Below are positions 25,901-37,956 of a stretch of 64,000 nt of DNA, piece by piece (positions within the stretch are counted from its first letter, which is position 1; each line of letters starts with the position of its first letter). Source of the stretch: Chromobotia macracanthus (Eukaryota > Chordata > Actinopteri > Cypriniformes > Botiidae); assembly GCA_036877525.1 (NCBI GenBank), contig JAZGTH010000116.1:1-64000 (forward strand). Direction: 5' to 3'. Position numbers and translations under genes: made by a program. Below the pieces are notes generated by a model. It made no database searches. It was given only the letters and a program-made list of their open reading frames with translations, and was not told the DNA's origin.

Positions 25901-26370
25901 AGTCAAAGAAACAGGAGGGCAGCAAAGACAGTGGCGTAGATGGTGTAAAAACAAGCAATGAAGAGACCAAAGTCACAGACATGAAGGTTGATGAAATACA
26001 GAGTAATGAAGCCCCTAAAGCCAAGGAACCAAAGCCTGATGCAAAACCAGTGCAACAGGAAACTCAAGAGGGCAAAGTGAAGACGCCCGAGAACACTAAA
26101 GGGGCGGATAGTGTAACAATTGGAGGACCTCAAACTGACAGTGGAAACATCAAATATGTGAAAAGTGAAGAAACTATCCCTACGGTAAACAACCAGTCAG
26201 ACAGTGGCTCACATGAAGTGAAGGACACAAAATCTGATACAGCAATCAAGTCAGAACCAAAACCTCTGGAGAAGACAGAGGTTAAAGAGAACAGCAAGGA
26301 GGACAGCATGAACACCAAAGATCCGGATGAAGCAAGTAAACCCTCTAACGTAGTGAAGACTCTAGTGTAG
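22922..26370 (+). CDS. Type IV intermediate filament protein, neurofilament-like
   Basis: Exons 22922-23908, 24142-24266 and 24567-26370 join in frame (phases 0 and 2) into 971 residues. The head is about residues 1-68. The rod opens with LQGLNDRFAGFIEKVHHLEN near residue 75 and closes with REYQDLLNVKMALDAEIYSY followed by RKLLEGEESR near 371-381, the helix initiation and termination motifs of intermediate filaments. The two introns split the rod at the positions typical of neurofilament and alpha-internexin genes, marking it as type IV. The tail starts with a YKFVEEIITETTRED segment resembling NF-M. It continues for about 590 residues rich in Lys, Glu, Asp, Ser and Thr. The arrays of KSP phosphorylation repeats known from mammalian NF-M and NF-H are absent; only scattered SPK and TPE sites occur. 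The ATG follows a TATA box and short leader. The likely role is a neuronal cytoskeletal filament subunit. Whether it is an nefm or internexin paralogue is undecided. Confidence 0.9.
23909..24141 (+). other. Intron 1 of the intermediate filament gene with TG/G tract
   Basis: Donor CAG|GTAAGC and acceptor GATGCAG|GACAC bound this intron. It contains a GTGTCTGTGTGTGTG run followed by about 13 G residues (23978-24010), a length-unstable microsatellite that also makes the first-exon reading frame appear longer than it is. Confidence 0.85.
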
Positions 26371-26641
26371 AAAAATATAAAAGATAAAACAGGAAAAAAG
26401 ACTACAAAGATTGTTCAAATAAGCAATCCTGAGGAATGTAATATAAATTATTCACAATTGCATGATTATCTCAGTTAAAGCATGAACTTTAGAAACTGCT
26501 ATCTTAAAGCGAATTGTTGATGCTTGTGTACACTGTAATCTAGGTGTACATAATGAATGTGTAAAACATGAGGAATGAATAATAGATTTTATTTTGCTAC
26601 AACCCTTGCACTGATCAGCCAAATGTATTAATGCAGGTAAC

Positions 26642-26647
26642 AATAAA
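26642..26647 (+). terminator. Polyadenylation signal of the intermediate filament gene
   Basis: AATAAA lies 272 bases after the stop codon and is followed by T-rich sequence. It is the first good signal downstream, so the 3' UTR is probably about 290 bases. Confidence 0.5.
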
Positions 26648-26659
26648 TATTTCAGCATA

Positions 26660-27250
26660 TCAATCTGTTTTACAGTATATTAACTGAACTGCCTTTTAAC
26701 AGCTGCTTAAGTGGATAAAGGTTCCTCAGAAGAAATGTGACTGAGTTTTGCAAACAGAAAATCAGAGCATTTATGCATTAATGCTTCTCTTTGTTTGGTA
26801 GTAACACCTGTAACATAACACTTACATAATCTCACACATTTAATTTTTTCCAGCATATAGCTGTACATTTATAAGAGGTAATATCACAACTTCTTTACAG
26901 GGTTAGAGAAACCTGATAATTCACTAAACTTGTGAATTATTAGTAAGGATACTAACAGCATCTCACACTTGCTTTGTAGATTAATAATTCTCAACTTGTT
27001 ATGCTTAAGAACCCAGAGTGGCGATTAAGTGTGTGACCCAATGCAGAATAACAATCTTATGGTCATGGCCTTTAAAACCTTGAAACTTGGAATGCATTTT
27101 CTCTTTTAATTTTTAATAAGCATATTTGTTTATAAGCCAGTTCCTGTTAGCACCTGTTAGTTTAAGATAAATCCAGCATCATGTCCAGAGAATATACTTG
27201 GAGTTTACAATCTGATAAACCATTTGCTCTGTGGTTAACAAAAACTGTCA
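26660..27250. other. Short spacer between convergent genes
   Basis: The intermediate filament gene (+) and vdac2 (-) end towards each other here. The spacer is AT-rich, with no recognisable exon or repeat. Confidence 0.5.
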
Positions 27251-27267
27251 TAGATGAGTTCAAATAG

Positions 27268-27273
27268 TTTATT
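27268..27273 (-). terminator. Likely polyadenylation signal of vdac2
   Basis: TTTATT on the plus strand is AATAAA on the minus strand, about 800 bases after the vdac2 stop codon. No earlier canonical AATAAA was noticed, so a 3' UTR of roughly 800 bases is implied. Confidence 0.45.
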
Positions 27274-28066
27274 GAAAAGTTCAATCATAAACATAAGGGC
27301 TTCTGAGGTTTTGTGAAAGTGTGGCCTCAGGGAATCAGGGTCATAATGCAACACTGAGAGCAGAAGGTAATGAACTCAAAGCACACCCACAGGACCCATT
27401 CCACCATTACTGTGAGATTCATAGTCGTCTGTGCCGCAATTTAAAACAAAAGAAGCCAGCCTTGCCAGCTCAGAAGCACCAGCATTCTTTTCTAACAGAC
27501 CCTCTCCCCCGATAGGCTACCCAAGAACTGCTTAGCTCAAGGGCAGACTTCACACACAAGTTACTCTTGAAGTCTTGATGGCTGAAAATGAAACAATATT
27601 ATCCTTGCATGCATGGAAAGAAAAAGCGATATAACAGTATTTAAATAATAGCAGGTAGAACCTTTAATAAAGTTAAGTTGCTTGACTTGCATTCAGACGA
27701 CTAAGGAATATCAGATACAATACAAATGATGACAGAGACAAACCCATCACCGTCAAGAATCGAGAAATTAAACATGATACCACAGATGCCCTCTGTCCTG
27801 TTTCTATACTGTGGCAGTTCTGGAGACAGATGATAAAAATAATTTGTAGCTGACCCAATGTGAATGTCTATGAGAAAACAACTACACACAAAAATAGGAG
27901 CATTACGAGAAGGGGACAAATTAACAACACATAATGGTTTTGGTAAATGTAGCCTTTGAACGCATCCCATTCTGCCCTGAATTCCCTTGCTGGTTGCTGC
28001 TGAAGTTGGATTTAAGGCCAGATCTCTCTGATATTCCTTTGTCCCTAATGTTGAGCAGGAGCAGGT

Positions 28067-31000
28067 TTAGGCCTCTAGCTCCAGGCCCAAGCCCAGTTTA
28101 TGGCCACCAGAGTTGACATTTTTTCCATCAACCAAGGCAGACAGGGTCAGCTTGATACCTGTAACAACAATGTTCACATTATTATACGATACAGCATTGT
28201 TTCCCAGCACAGTGAGCTGCAATCATGTTTTGATTGATATTTATAGTATAGTTTTTGTATTATTAGTTTTAAATAGGGCATTTTAAGTTGTGAAAATACA
28301 TTGAAGATATCAACAGATTAGGTCCTGATAAAGAATATCTTGTTTCTAAAAGTCATTTATCTTCCAAGGTATATCATATATACAGTATTTTAAAGACAGA
28401 CAGTATGTATTAAGTATGAATATATGCATAAACATAACAAATGAGCTATAAGGTCATGACCACAGAGTCTGATTTAAGTCTTTATGAAGTGTTGCTGTAT
28501 TGAGCGAGCAGTTATCGCTCTTACGCCGCACATTTTTGATTTTGAACGTTACTAACTAATTTGTCTTAACTCACTTAAACTGCAGAAAACTTTCATCAAC
28601 TATCATGAGCACCTTTACACAACGATCTATGTTCATAAACAGGCAAGAACACGCTTCTTTACAAGCGCTGATTCACTTGTGTTTATTATGAAATTACAGA
28701 CTGAAAAGAAAAGTGATTTGTTGATCTGTGTAGTTTAATTCACAAATTCATAAATGTTTGTAGGAATTTCTAGAATGATTAGCGCATAATTTGTGTGAAT
28801 GTGCACAATACTCAAAATCCCATGCTAAATTTCAGGCCCTGGTATATATTTAGAACAAATACAGCCCTTATTAGGTGTTAAACTGTACTAATTACCATTT
28901 AATCAAATATCACGAAATATTGTTACACCCCTAATAAGTTTGGTTCCTAAACTGATTTATAAAGAACAAATCTTTTCACTGATGAATTCTCATACCTTTC
29001 ATTTTCGTTTTTCTCTTTGCTCCATGCACTGGTACCTTAGCCTTATATAATGATGTGTATAACTTTTACAAAATATTTATTTTACTTTACCTGGTCTCAG
29101 CGTCTGAGTATAACCAACACCAACAAGGCTGGAATTGTTCACTTTAGCCTTTAAAAAAAATAATAAATTGCTTAAAAATGTGTTCCTTTTGGACATGCAA
29201 GTTTAGAGTGGTGTAATGGTTTGAGAGGGTTTGTTTACTCACACTGATGGAAGCGTCTTTGTCCAGCTGGTATTTGGCAGCAATGCCGAAGCGTGTGCTG
29301 TTGCTGCCTGCTGTCCAGGCCAGATTCACAGCAGTCTCCAACTTATCACTCACTTTCTGGTAGATGGAGCCACCAAACTCAGAGCCATCATTACTAGCAG
29401 AATTGGGATAGCAGAATTAATTATTAACACAGGTAGACCATTAAAAAAGTAAATTGCTTACCAAAACAAATTAAAAAAATTACACAGTAATCTGAGTACT
29501 TATGTAATAAGTTGAAAGATCATTTTATTTCAATGAGAAACGTGCTGTGAAATTTCTGATGTATTTTTTGAGGTCAACATTATTTCTCCTACCATCAACA
29601 GCAGCCTACAGTAAAATAAACCTTCCGCTGTCAGTCTCCTGCATGTACAATGATGTACTGATGCTTTAAGACTTACACATTGGTGTGCAGCTGGAAGTCA
29701 CCCGTCTTGTAGCCTACAGCAAAGTTGTTCTGGGTCATCTTGGACTTTGCAGTGTCAAAGGACATCTGGTACCCAGCGAGCCATCCCTCATAGCCGACCA
29801 CTGCGGCACCATGGATGGTCGGGCCGGCAAAGTCAAAGTCAACGTCGCAGCCCAGGTTGAAGTACTCACGCTTGTATGCAGTCTTGACTTTACCGCTCTT
29901 TTTTCTGCACACAAGGAAAAAAACGATGGCAATTTAGTGGCATATTTAATGGAAGCAGATTTGTTTTGGAAAGCAGGGTTTTTGTTTTAAACATATGGAT
30001 TATGAAGAAACACTTGACTAGTAATAGCCCAACATTCCATCCTGGAGAAACATAAACTGTTTAGATTGTTAATATTCTCCCTATCAAACGTAATAGAATT
30101 GGCATGACAAATAATTCTTAAATCATCAGTGTTTAGACACTCAATACACATTTAAAATATATGTATTTTATTGCTTCAGTAAATAAAAACTGAGCAAGTA
30201 GCATCTGTAAACTAATCAAGCAAGACCTTTTTTTCTGAACCACTGAACCATTCTGTCAGTTTACTGCTAGGCAACTGGTCTCAAGCTTTGTATGAAGCAA
30301 TGTGTCAAGGCACTTACCCTCAAATTGTAGTTCATTACATTATTTATGGACACTAAGAATATTGACAAACAGCGTGTCCAGATGTGTTATCTTTTAAACA
30401 ATACTCTTAATCTGTTTCTTAATCATTTAAAACCTTTTTACCAAACTTTTGTGAAAAATTGTGCTTAAAAATGTGCTTGTTTTATTATTCTTTAAAATTT
30501 TGACATCGGTCACTTTTTGATTTTGAATTTCAGATTTTTTAAATAGAGGCAAATACTTTGAGATGACTGTGGCACTGTTTAAAAAACATCTTATAAAATA
30601 TGAACTTGCTTTCACCATGCTAAAAACCTGACTTTAAGACAAACATATAGGCTGCCACCACAGTGAAGCTATAGATACCACATTGAAGGGCACAATAACG
30701 ACACCTAATTTTGCTGGGAAACATGCAATGCTCTTCACCTTTCTGTAACCGGATCCAAAGACCACATCACGTATAAAGAGAAGAATGCCACATCAGCACA
30801 GCTGTCATCTGAGAGCACAGACCCCAGTGCTCAGCCCAAGTGACACCAGACACATGCCTCAATCTCCTGACTGATTTACACTTCTTAGAATACAGGGACT
30901 GTGTTGTCAAGTTGTGCCTCACTAATGTCAATGTAACCTTGAAATAGGCATTGATGCGCAACAAAACTGAGCTAACTCTGTCAAAACACATGATGACACT

Positions 31001-31958
31001 TGACTTGCTCAATATAGTATCAAGTTGCAGTCAACCGTAAAAGATTAAATGAAGGATGGCATGTTGTCTATCTAAACCTAGAGACAAATCTAGGTTTTCA
31101 AATCACATCTAAAGCTATTCTGACACCCAAGTCTAATGCCAAAGAGCAATGGACAATAGGAATACATTACCCTGTGTTCGGTGAGAAGGTTGTGTCAAAG
31201 GTCAGTTTAAGTCCCTTTGCAATCTGAGAAAAAGCAACAGGTATTTATAAACAATAAAATTACCATTTCTTGATTCATCATTATTACTTCAAGCTTGTCA
31301 ATGCATTCACACCTGGTCTTCAATGGTGATCTCTGTGCCCAGGGTGTTGTCAGTATTCCACTTCTCTGTAAAGGTCAGACCATACTCAGATCTCTTGTAT
31401 TTGGTTTCCAGGCTGCCCACCACTTTGCTGGTGTCAGTGTTGGAGGAACCAGAGGTCTTAAATTCCTATAGAGAGATAGAAGATAAATACTTCAGATCAT
31501 GGCACCACATTCCTGGATAATACAATTCTTACAAAAGTTTTGGCCATGCACAATTTAGTGTTTGCTATTCAAGCAGATGAATGCTACACAGTGCTACACA
31601 GAAACAGCTGTCTAGGGGCGTTACCAAGATGGCCTTAGAATAAACATACTCACGTTGTAGCGACTTTGACAGACAAAGGTTAGACAGAAAATAAATTAAC
31701 AGCAAAGTAAAACAAGTCTTACCACTCCACTGGCTGACTTTGTCTTGACATCAAGCTTCACCACACCAAAGCCTTTTTATAAAGACACAATAACAAAATA
31801 CAATTAATAAAGAGAACAACTACCACAGGAATGTTAAGCCCAATTAATGGTAATTTTGTCACATGGTCTTGTGGCAAATTAGATACACTACCATATCCTT
31901 TATTAAAGATGTCTTTGGCAGATTTGCCAAGATCAGCATATGCTGGGGGAACGGCCAT
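28067..31958 (-). CDS. vdac2: Voltage-dependent anion channel 2 (mitochondrial porin)
   Basis: Eight coding exons on the minus strand (31892-31958, 31723-31772, 31313-31465, 31171-31223, 29677-29904, 29243-29393, 29091-29148, 28067-28158) have correct GT-AG borders and compatible phases. They give 283 residues starting MAVPPAYADLGKSAKDIF and ending GHKLGLGLELEA. VDAC2 forms a 19-stranded beta-barrel in the mitochondrial outer membrane that passes ATP and metabolites and controls the apoptosis effector BAK. The N-terminal helix segment, the GLK signature (KGLKLTFD), the glutamate of FTEKW at residue 73, and the porin signature YKREYFNLGCDVDFDFAGP are all visible. The N-terminal extension of mammalian VDAC2 is absent, as in other fish VDAC2. 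It is assigned to VDAC2 rather than VDAC1 by phrases such as GCDVDFDFAGPTIHG, GYKTGDFQLHTNVND and the ELEA ending. It lies near a comtd1 remnant, the conserved vertebrate neighbour. Confidence 0.96.
28159..29090 (-). other. vdac2 last intron
   Basis: Non-coding, AT-rich. Between about 28640 and 28880 there is a CAGGCCCTGGTATATATTTAG...ACAGCCCTTATTAG stretch resembling the end of the TTTACTAAAG-type MITE at 37129, but no full element could be delimited. Confidence 0.5.
29905..31170 (-). other. vdac2 intron between exons 4 and 5
   Basis: The largest coding-region intron of vdac2. No repeat family, RNA gene or alternative exon was recognised. Confidence 0.5.
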
Positions 31959-31963
31959 TTTAT

Positions 31964-33703
31964 CTAGGAAAAACAGTGCATAGTTAGTTGCATAGTTAGT
32001 GTTTTGTTGGATTACAAAAATAACAAATGCACTTTTCTGACCCACCAACACAGCTGTGCAGAATATAGTCGACTCAGGTCAACACTAACAGCAACAAGAA
32101 AGTGGGGACAAAGCAGAAAAACATGTTTTGGGTGGTCCACAGTATCTCTAGCTTTCTACGGTTAATCTTAGTGAGACAAATGTTGCATCAATATGATAAA
32201 TGGGTCTGCCTGAATGCAGCTGCTCTGCTATGACAGAGAGCTAATCTGAACTGACAGCAGGCCACACCTAACTGAGTCATAGAGTCAGGAAGTGACCACT
32301 CAAAGGGGATTCAACAAGCTGACACACTTCACAGTAATCTACAAGGGTGGGGAATGTGTGCAAGACTGCTTTAACAGCAATGGACCCTTTTCACGTTTCC
32401 AGGGTTGGAATGCGGAAGTAAACTATAGCAGGGCAGACCATGGCAAATATTATTCTAGCAGTACCATTTGCTTCAACAGCAAAATAAAAAAAAAAAACAT
32501 ACTGGTGTTCATACTTATTTCCATATAATGGAAAATATATGGAGATAGTTACAGAAATCAAAAAAGATAAAGATGTATCACTCATTTCCTGTATTAGAAA
32601 CCTCCACAGCACTGTTAACTAGTTTTAGTGTTTTTAATATAAAGGTAATAACACAAAATACAAAAATGATTTGCAATTACAAGAGATGATAAACAATTAT
32701 TGAGGAAATGCATATTACGTACAAGGCAGCAACAAATTGTTCAATGTTTTACGCAGACTTCTTCACATGGCCAGCTAAAAAATAGACAACTATCCAAAAT
32801 GCAATTGATAGTACAAAATTTATTTTAAAACAATAGATACACCTTAAACTGAACTTATTTAATAATCAGGAGTGGTTCAGGGTGAGTTTAGGGAAGAGAA
32901 AACTATTCTGAAAATGAAAGTGACTTCCCACACAGAGTACATTATAACAGGAATGTCTGGTCCTGTAGTCATGACAGGCGTTCCCCTACGTTTTATTTCA
33001 GGAAGTTCACACACACTGTTGCTGAAATATCCCTCCATTACAAAAACCTCCTCCATGCATTCTAGCATTTCCAAACGTAACAATTACATATATTAAAAGT
33101 TAAGCAAAAGTTATCTCAAGCAACAACTACGACCGAATAATAATAAATTCTGCATGATTAACAGGATAATTTGAGAACTGCAGTATTTTAAAGGACAAAG
33201 AAAGGGCAAGGTTAAATGGGGGCCATATTCGCGATCAAGCTGTGGCAGGAAAAGTACAACACAAATTACAGCGACTCATGAAAATCCTAAACAAAACAGA
33301 GAAATACAAGATCCAATATAAATACAAATCCAAAATTACAAGATCTTTATGCCACAGTTTGATCAGGTCAACCGGCTGTAATTGCGCAAGACTACACTCA
33401 TGTCACACTGCTCAGCATTACTGCAGGCGTGCTGCCTGCGATCCTCAGATCAGTGAAAGCAGCATCACATATGGAACAGTAAAGCTGCGGTCTGTATTAT
33501 GACAATGTCATGCAGATGTTATCAGGTTGTGTTAAGATAGATAATGCTCTGTCTTTCTGGCTTTGACATGAGAACAGGCCGAGCTGCGAGTAATTTAGCT
33601 AAAGCAAGCTAACATGCTAGCCTGAAGTAAAAAGCTTGGAAATTTACGACTCCACATCTGAACTTTCCTCAACACGTAATCACTACCTATCTTACTGACT
33701 TAC
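31964..33703 (-). other. vdac2 first intron
   Basis: It joins the non-coding first exon to the coding exon, whose acceptor CTAG precedes ATAAAATGGCC. Apart from an A-tract near 32487-32498 nothing identifiable was seen. Short open frames on both strands appear to be chance. Confidence 0.55.
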
Positions 33704-33800
33704 CTGTTAAAGTGTGTTTTTGTATTTTACTTCAATAAGCCTGGAGAGCTTATTCCCAGCGCTGAGCCAATGTGGTGAGACTGGCCAGTTGGAGGGCGAA
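33704..33800 (-). other. vdac2: 5' untranslated exon and core promoter of vdac2
   Basis: A minus-strand donor TTAACAG|GTAAGTC at 33704/33703 ends a leader exon. Its 5' end is not visible and is placed near 33800 only by estimate. Just upstream the sequence becomes GC-rich with several CpGs (33815-33875) and lacks a TATA box, as expected for a housekeeping promoter. A CCAAT sequence lies at 33767-33771. Confidence 0.55.
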
Positions 33801-33899
33801 CTGAAGGAGACTGTAATGTAACGCCGCCCGTGCCGACAGCCTTAGCTCAAGGACCTCAGGTGGCCGGACTGTGCCTGACGATAAATACCGTTTTTAAAC

Positions 33900-36300
33900 G
33901 TGTCAAAATATAAGACGATAAAGTGAATTAGAAAATTGATAATTCATGAATTCTTTTTCTTGATCTTTTAATTGTACACCCGAGAACAACTATTGGTGAA
34001 TTCCATAGAGTTATGTAAGTTCTCCCATGGGTTTAAGATAAAGCACTTAAAAGTGCTTAATTCTGAAGCTATAATAATCTATTTAACATTTTACAAATGG
34101 TGTCTGTAGTCTTTTTAAATGTATTATTTTCGTAGACTGTGATTACAACGATTTCACTTTTAAACATAATTAGATTGTGGCGTTTGATGACATGCAATGC
34201 ACACACAGACCTCATGGGGATGCTGTAGCATCCTTAAAGTAAAGAATCGGCCTTTAATTTTACAAATGTACATATATATATATGCATTTTGATAAACTGA
34301 CATTTTGATGATTATCATTGTAAACCTTTATTTAAGATCATTCAAAGAATGGAGCCCTTCACACATATTATACTACACATTCAATTAAAATTACACAAAT
34401 TATGTGTTTTTTATTGCTTAATTGCACCAGTTATGCTAAAAGTTTGTTTGGGACAACAGCAGGGTAAACAAAAAAATCTCATAACACAAAGAGCTACAAA
34501 GATATAGGATACAAAAAGGATACATAGGTCACAAAAGAAGGATATATAGGATACAAAGAACTTCCTGTTTATTTCAGTCATCTGTAAATGCTGGGGGAGT
34601 CTGCTGTAAGGTCTGTTCTCACAAGTCGTTTTAAACTTTTCATTTAGTTTAATGTTAGAATACCTTCATTTCTTATTTAATATTTTATTATTACGTTTTC
34701 TTTTGAAAATATTGAGAGACCATCTGATTGAAACAGCACAGCTCATGTTTTATATATAGATTTCACATAGCATGTTTTGCCTATTGAGTTAATCTGTGGA
34801 ATTTATCATGGCATTACATGCTTCCTAACCACTATGTTTTATTCTTCTCATTATTCCTCCTTTATTAACACAAGAATAACTTTGGGACCATATGGTTAAA
34901 TGTTTCCCAATTTTTCATAAAAATGTTTTGTTATGGTTATTAGTTACAAATACACTTAGTTATTATATATACCGTTTTCGTTCTACATATTACATTATAT
35001 TTACACACCCAATTCCCAAATTAAATATAAATTATAGTTATATTTAATTTGGGAATAAAGTTAAAATGTTAAATGTTTTAAGCCTATAGAAATGTTAATT
35101 AAAACTGTATGTAGACTGTAAGTGAACACCTGAACTCAAATGAACATTGGCTACTTTAAGTTCCTTTATTGCTCCACTCATTTTCTCCTTAAAACACATC
35201 ACAAATGAAGTGACTCATATCTCACTGAAGAAACTGAAATTAACTGATAAATGTGTGCTAATACTGAGTGGGAAAGATAAACACACATAAAGTACAAAAC
35301 TACACATGAAAATTACAGTCTTTCAGTTTTACAAGACCATCATTTATCCACTGAGAATATCACAACGTGAAATGATTAATCAACTTCACTGATGTTAACT
35401 ATTTTCACACAGTGTTTATAAAAAGCCTTGACAATACATAAATTATCAAATGAAAATTTAATGTTTCCGGGAAACAATTGAACATATCCAGGCAGTTTTC
35501 AGACCTTTAATCAACCATTATTACAGTAATTATATTAAAAAACAGCTGATACAAGACAGGGCTGGTGAAAATAATTTCTAGATTTACTTTATTTGGTTGT
35601 TTTTCATTTATGATTAAATGTGGAAAAGCTATTTACTACAAGAGAAAAATCACAGAAATAGGAGGGGATGCAGGAAACAGTCAAGTTATTAAGTTCAAGC
35701 CAATTCAGTAGTAATGCACTGCAGTTTAATGTACTAAACCCTTCTACAAGGAACAATGAGACAAACAATACTATTACTGCACTTTAAAACATCCCTAAAA
35801 ATATGATGCAGTGCAGCAACATCTACAAAGATTCTGGAAAATGTGTAGCTGGTAATGGTGTTACCAGACAAGGAGCCAGCTCCCACTGTTTTACAAATAG
35901 GCTATCAAAGAAAAAAAACAGGGTAAATGTATACATTGACTTTTATTTACTGCCATAAAATAAAATGTGACATTTTAAATTGAGTTGGTATGAGTTTGCC
36001 AATCTTTGTCAAACTACATAACCAGTGCAGAGCCCCTTATTGAGTTTTTTATTGGATACATATATTTTGTCAAATCTCCAACAGAATGGCTTTATTTGGA
36101 TGTTATCAGAGCTGACTGGGTTAATGCTGCACAATAATATAAGTGCTGCATTTTTGTAGTGCATATTTCAGATATCAAAATGGGACAAAAAATATGCTCA
36201 GTTGCACTTCTGCAATGCTCAGAAAGAAAAACTAAAAAAGAAAAGGACTAAAAAAGAAAAACTAAAAAAAGAAAACAAGGAATAAAAAAGTTATGCCATT
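33900..36300. other. Intergenic region between vdac2 promoter and march8 3' end
   Basis: Strongly AT-rich, without a supported gene. It contains a 19-bp perfect inverted repeat at 35012-35056 (listed separately). The right part may already be march8 3' UTR. Confidence 0.5.
35012..35056. repeat. Perfect 19-bp inverted repeat with 7-base loop
   Basis: Arms 35012-35030 and 35038-35056 are exactly complementary, starting ATTCCCAAATTAAATATAA on the left and separated by ATTATAG. The arms are AT-rich. It could extrude as a cruciform or fold as an RNA hairpin, or it could be the relic of a palindromic transposon. No surrounding terminal repeats were found. Confidence 0.9.
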
Positions 36301-36323
36301 TACAAACTAAACATTGTTCATAT

Positions 36324-36329
36324 TTTATT
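36324..36329 (-). terminator. Possible polyadenylation signal of march8
   Basis: TTTATT on the plus strand (AATAAA on the minus strand) lies about 1.6 kb after the march8 stop. Other TTTATT sequences occur further left (near 35590 and 35943), so the true 3' end is uncertain. Confidence 0.25.
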
Positions 36330-37128
36330 GGTCAGAAAGAATTTTTAAAATAAAGAATGTGCATTGTCTGTGCAGTATCTCTAGATGGCAGAAGTATCCT
36401 GTACCTTTAAAAAAAGAATCATGTCATATTTTCTGTTTCATAAGGAACAGTGCATATGCATATCATTGCTGGGGATTTCAAGCAAAGGTGCATGTCAAGG
36501 ACGTATAAAAGAATCAATGTGTTAGAACAAAGGCCAAAACTAAATGGCTATTTCCAACATTTAAAGCCATTTAAAACACTAAAAAATACCCAATAAATAC
36601 AACCTGAAATGACACCCATGGGAAATCTGGCATGCCTGTTTTAGAAAACATAGGCCAACAAGCATAACGTGTATCAATGTAAATAGCTATCTAATTCAAA
36701 GTCTAAATTTCCTATCTATTTCAAGTCTTTATATTTCATCATTGCTCGAACATCATTTAAACAATTTAAGTCAGCAATACCTGTTATTCAAGATATGGTT
36801 TAAAATCAACAAAAAATGTATACAGGAACTTAAGAAGGGGCAGACAGTAGAAAAAAAATCTTGTGTTTGAAAATCCAGTTGTGGCAGATGTCGAAGTTTT
36901 TAAAAAAATGAAAGAAATTGGAAAACACCTGTTTAGGGCAGAACAAAAATGCAACTTATAAATTTCCCATAGGTAAAATTCCTAATTAAGCAAACCAATG
37001 AACACACAGAAACTGAATCATTGCCAAAGCTGCATGATGCTATACTGGAGTAAATTTCCTTCAGAAAAAAGTCACATGACTGATAGAAACATAGTTTTAC
37101 ATTCTCAAAGCCATCAACATATACTAAA

Positions 37129-37275
37129 GGCCTGATTTACTAAAGTCTTGCACAAATGCAAAGTCTTAAGCAAATGCAAAAAGCAGTAGCATAGCCAGTA
37201 ACTTGTCATAGTATTGTTTTTGCACATGCTAAAGGTTTTGGCATCGCTTAGATAGCTTTAGTAAATATAGCCCTT
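37129..37275. mobile_element. MITE-like element in the march8 3' region
   Basis: The left end GGCCTGATTTACTAAAG and the right end CTTTAGTAAATATAGCCC are imperfect inverted repeats of each other, with the shared core TTTACTAAAG. They bound about 147 bases without coding capacity. This is the layout of a short non-autonomous DNA transposon. The target site duplication could not be fixed. Confidence 0.55.
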
Positions 37276-37665
37276 AATAGGATAAGTATTACAAGTAGCC
37301 TTAAAATGAACCAATTGGTTTAGTAATCAACTGATATAAAACATAACCCAGGTCATTTCAATTTCACAATGATTGGAATTCAAAGTGTATTTTTTATAGT
37401 TTATGTAAAGTGGAATGATTATATAATAAGACATAAATATTCCCTCATTGCTCCTTCAGACTGCTTGTGTTCCATCCAAAGGGGTCTGTGGAGATACAAA
37501 TGCAACTATATAAAATGTGACATCTTGTTCTCAAATATTCAAGTTAGTTTTAATGTCTTATCCACATATAAAGCAATTTAATATTAAAAGAGTGGTCTTC
37601 AGAACAGGAAAATAAAAAGTGCTTATATGCATTATATGAACTCCATTAGAACCAGCGCAGACGCA

Positions 37666-37687
37666 ACCACACACACACACACACACA
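37666..37687. repeat. (AC)n microsatellite
   Basis: About ten AC units, in the presumed march8 3' UTR. Confidence 0.9.
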
Positions 37688-37956
37688 GTTTGAATGGTGA
37701 ATTTCAAATCTTGTACAACAGCAGTACAAATGGCAGTAGTTGGAATGATCCAAGATCTAGCACACACTGATTCATTATGGTTAGCCAACAACTTACGGAA
37801 TAGATCAGACAAACAAACAAAAAATAACATCTAAACAACAAAACGAGTTCTGTCTCAGTTCTTGTGCCCAGTACTGTGTGGCACCCCTTGTGTCCTGAAG
37901 GACATAATGTACAATGTATAAGCTTTTCCAAAAGCAGGGGTATGTGGGCCAAATGC

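Noticed and set aside
25020..26318. Several minus-strand open frames antisense to the intermediate filament tail
   Set aside because: They arise from the lack of stop complements in biased Lys/Glu/Ser codon use and have low-complexity composition.
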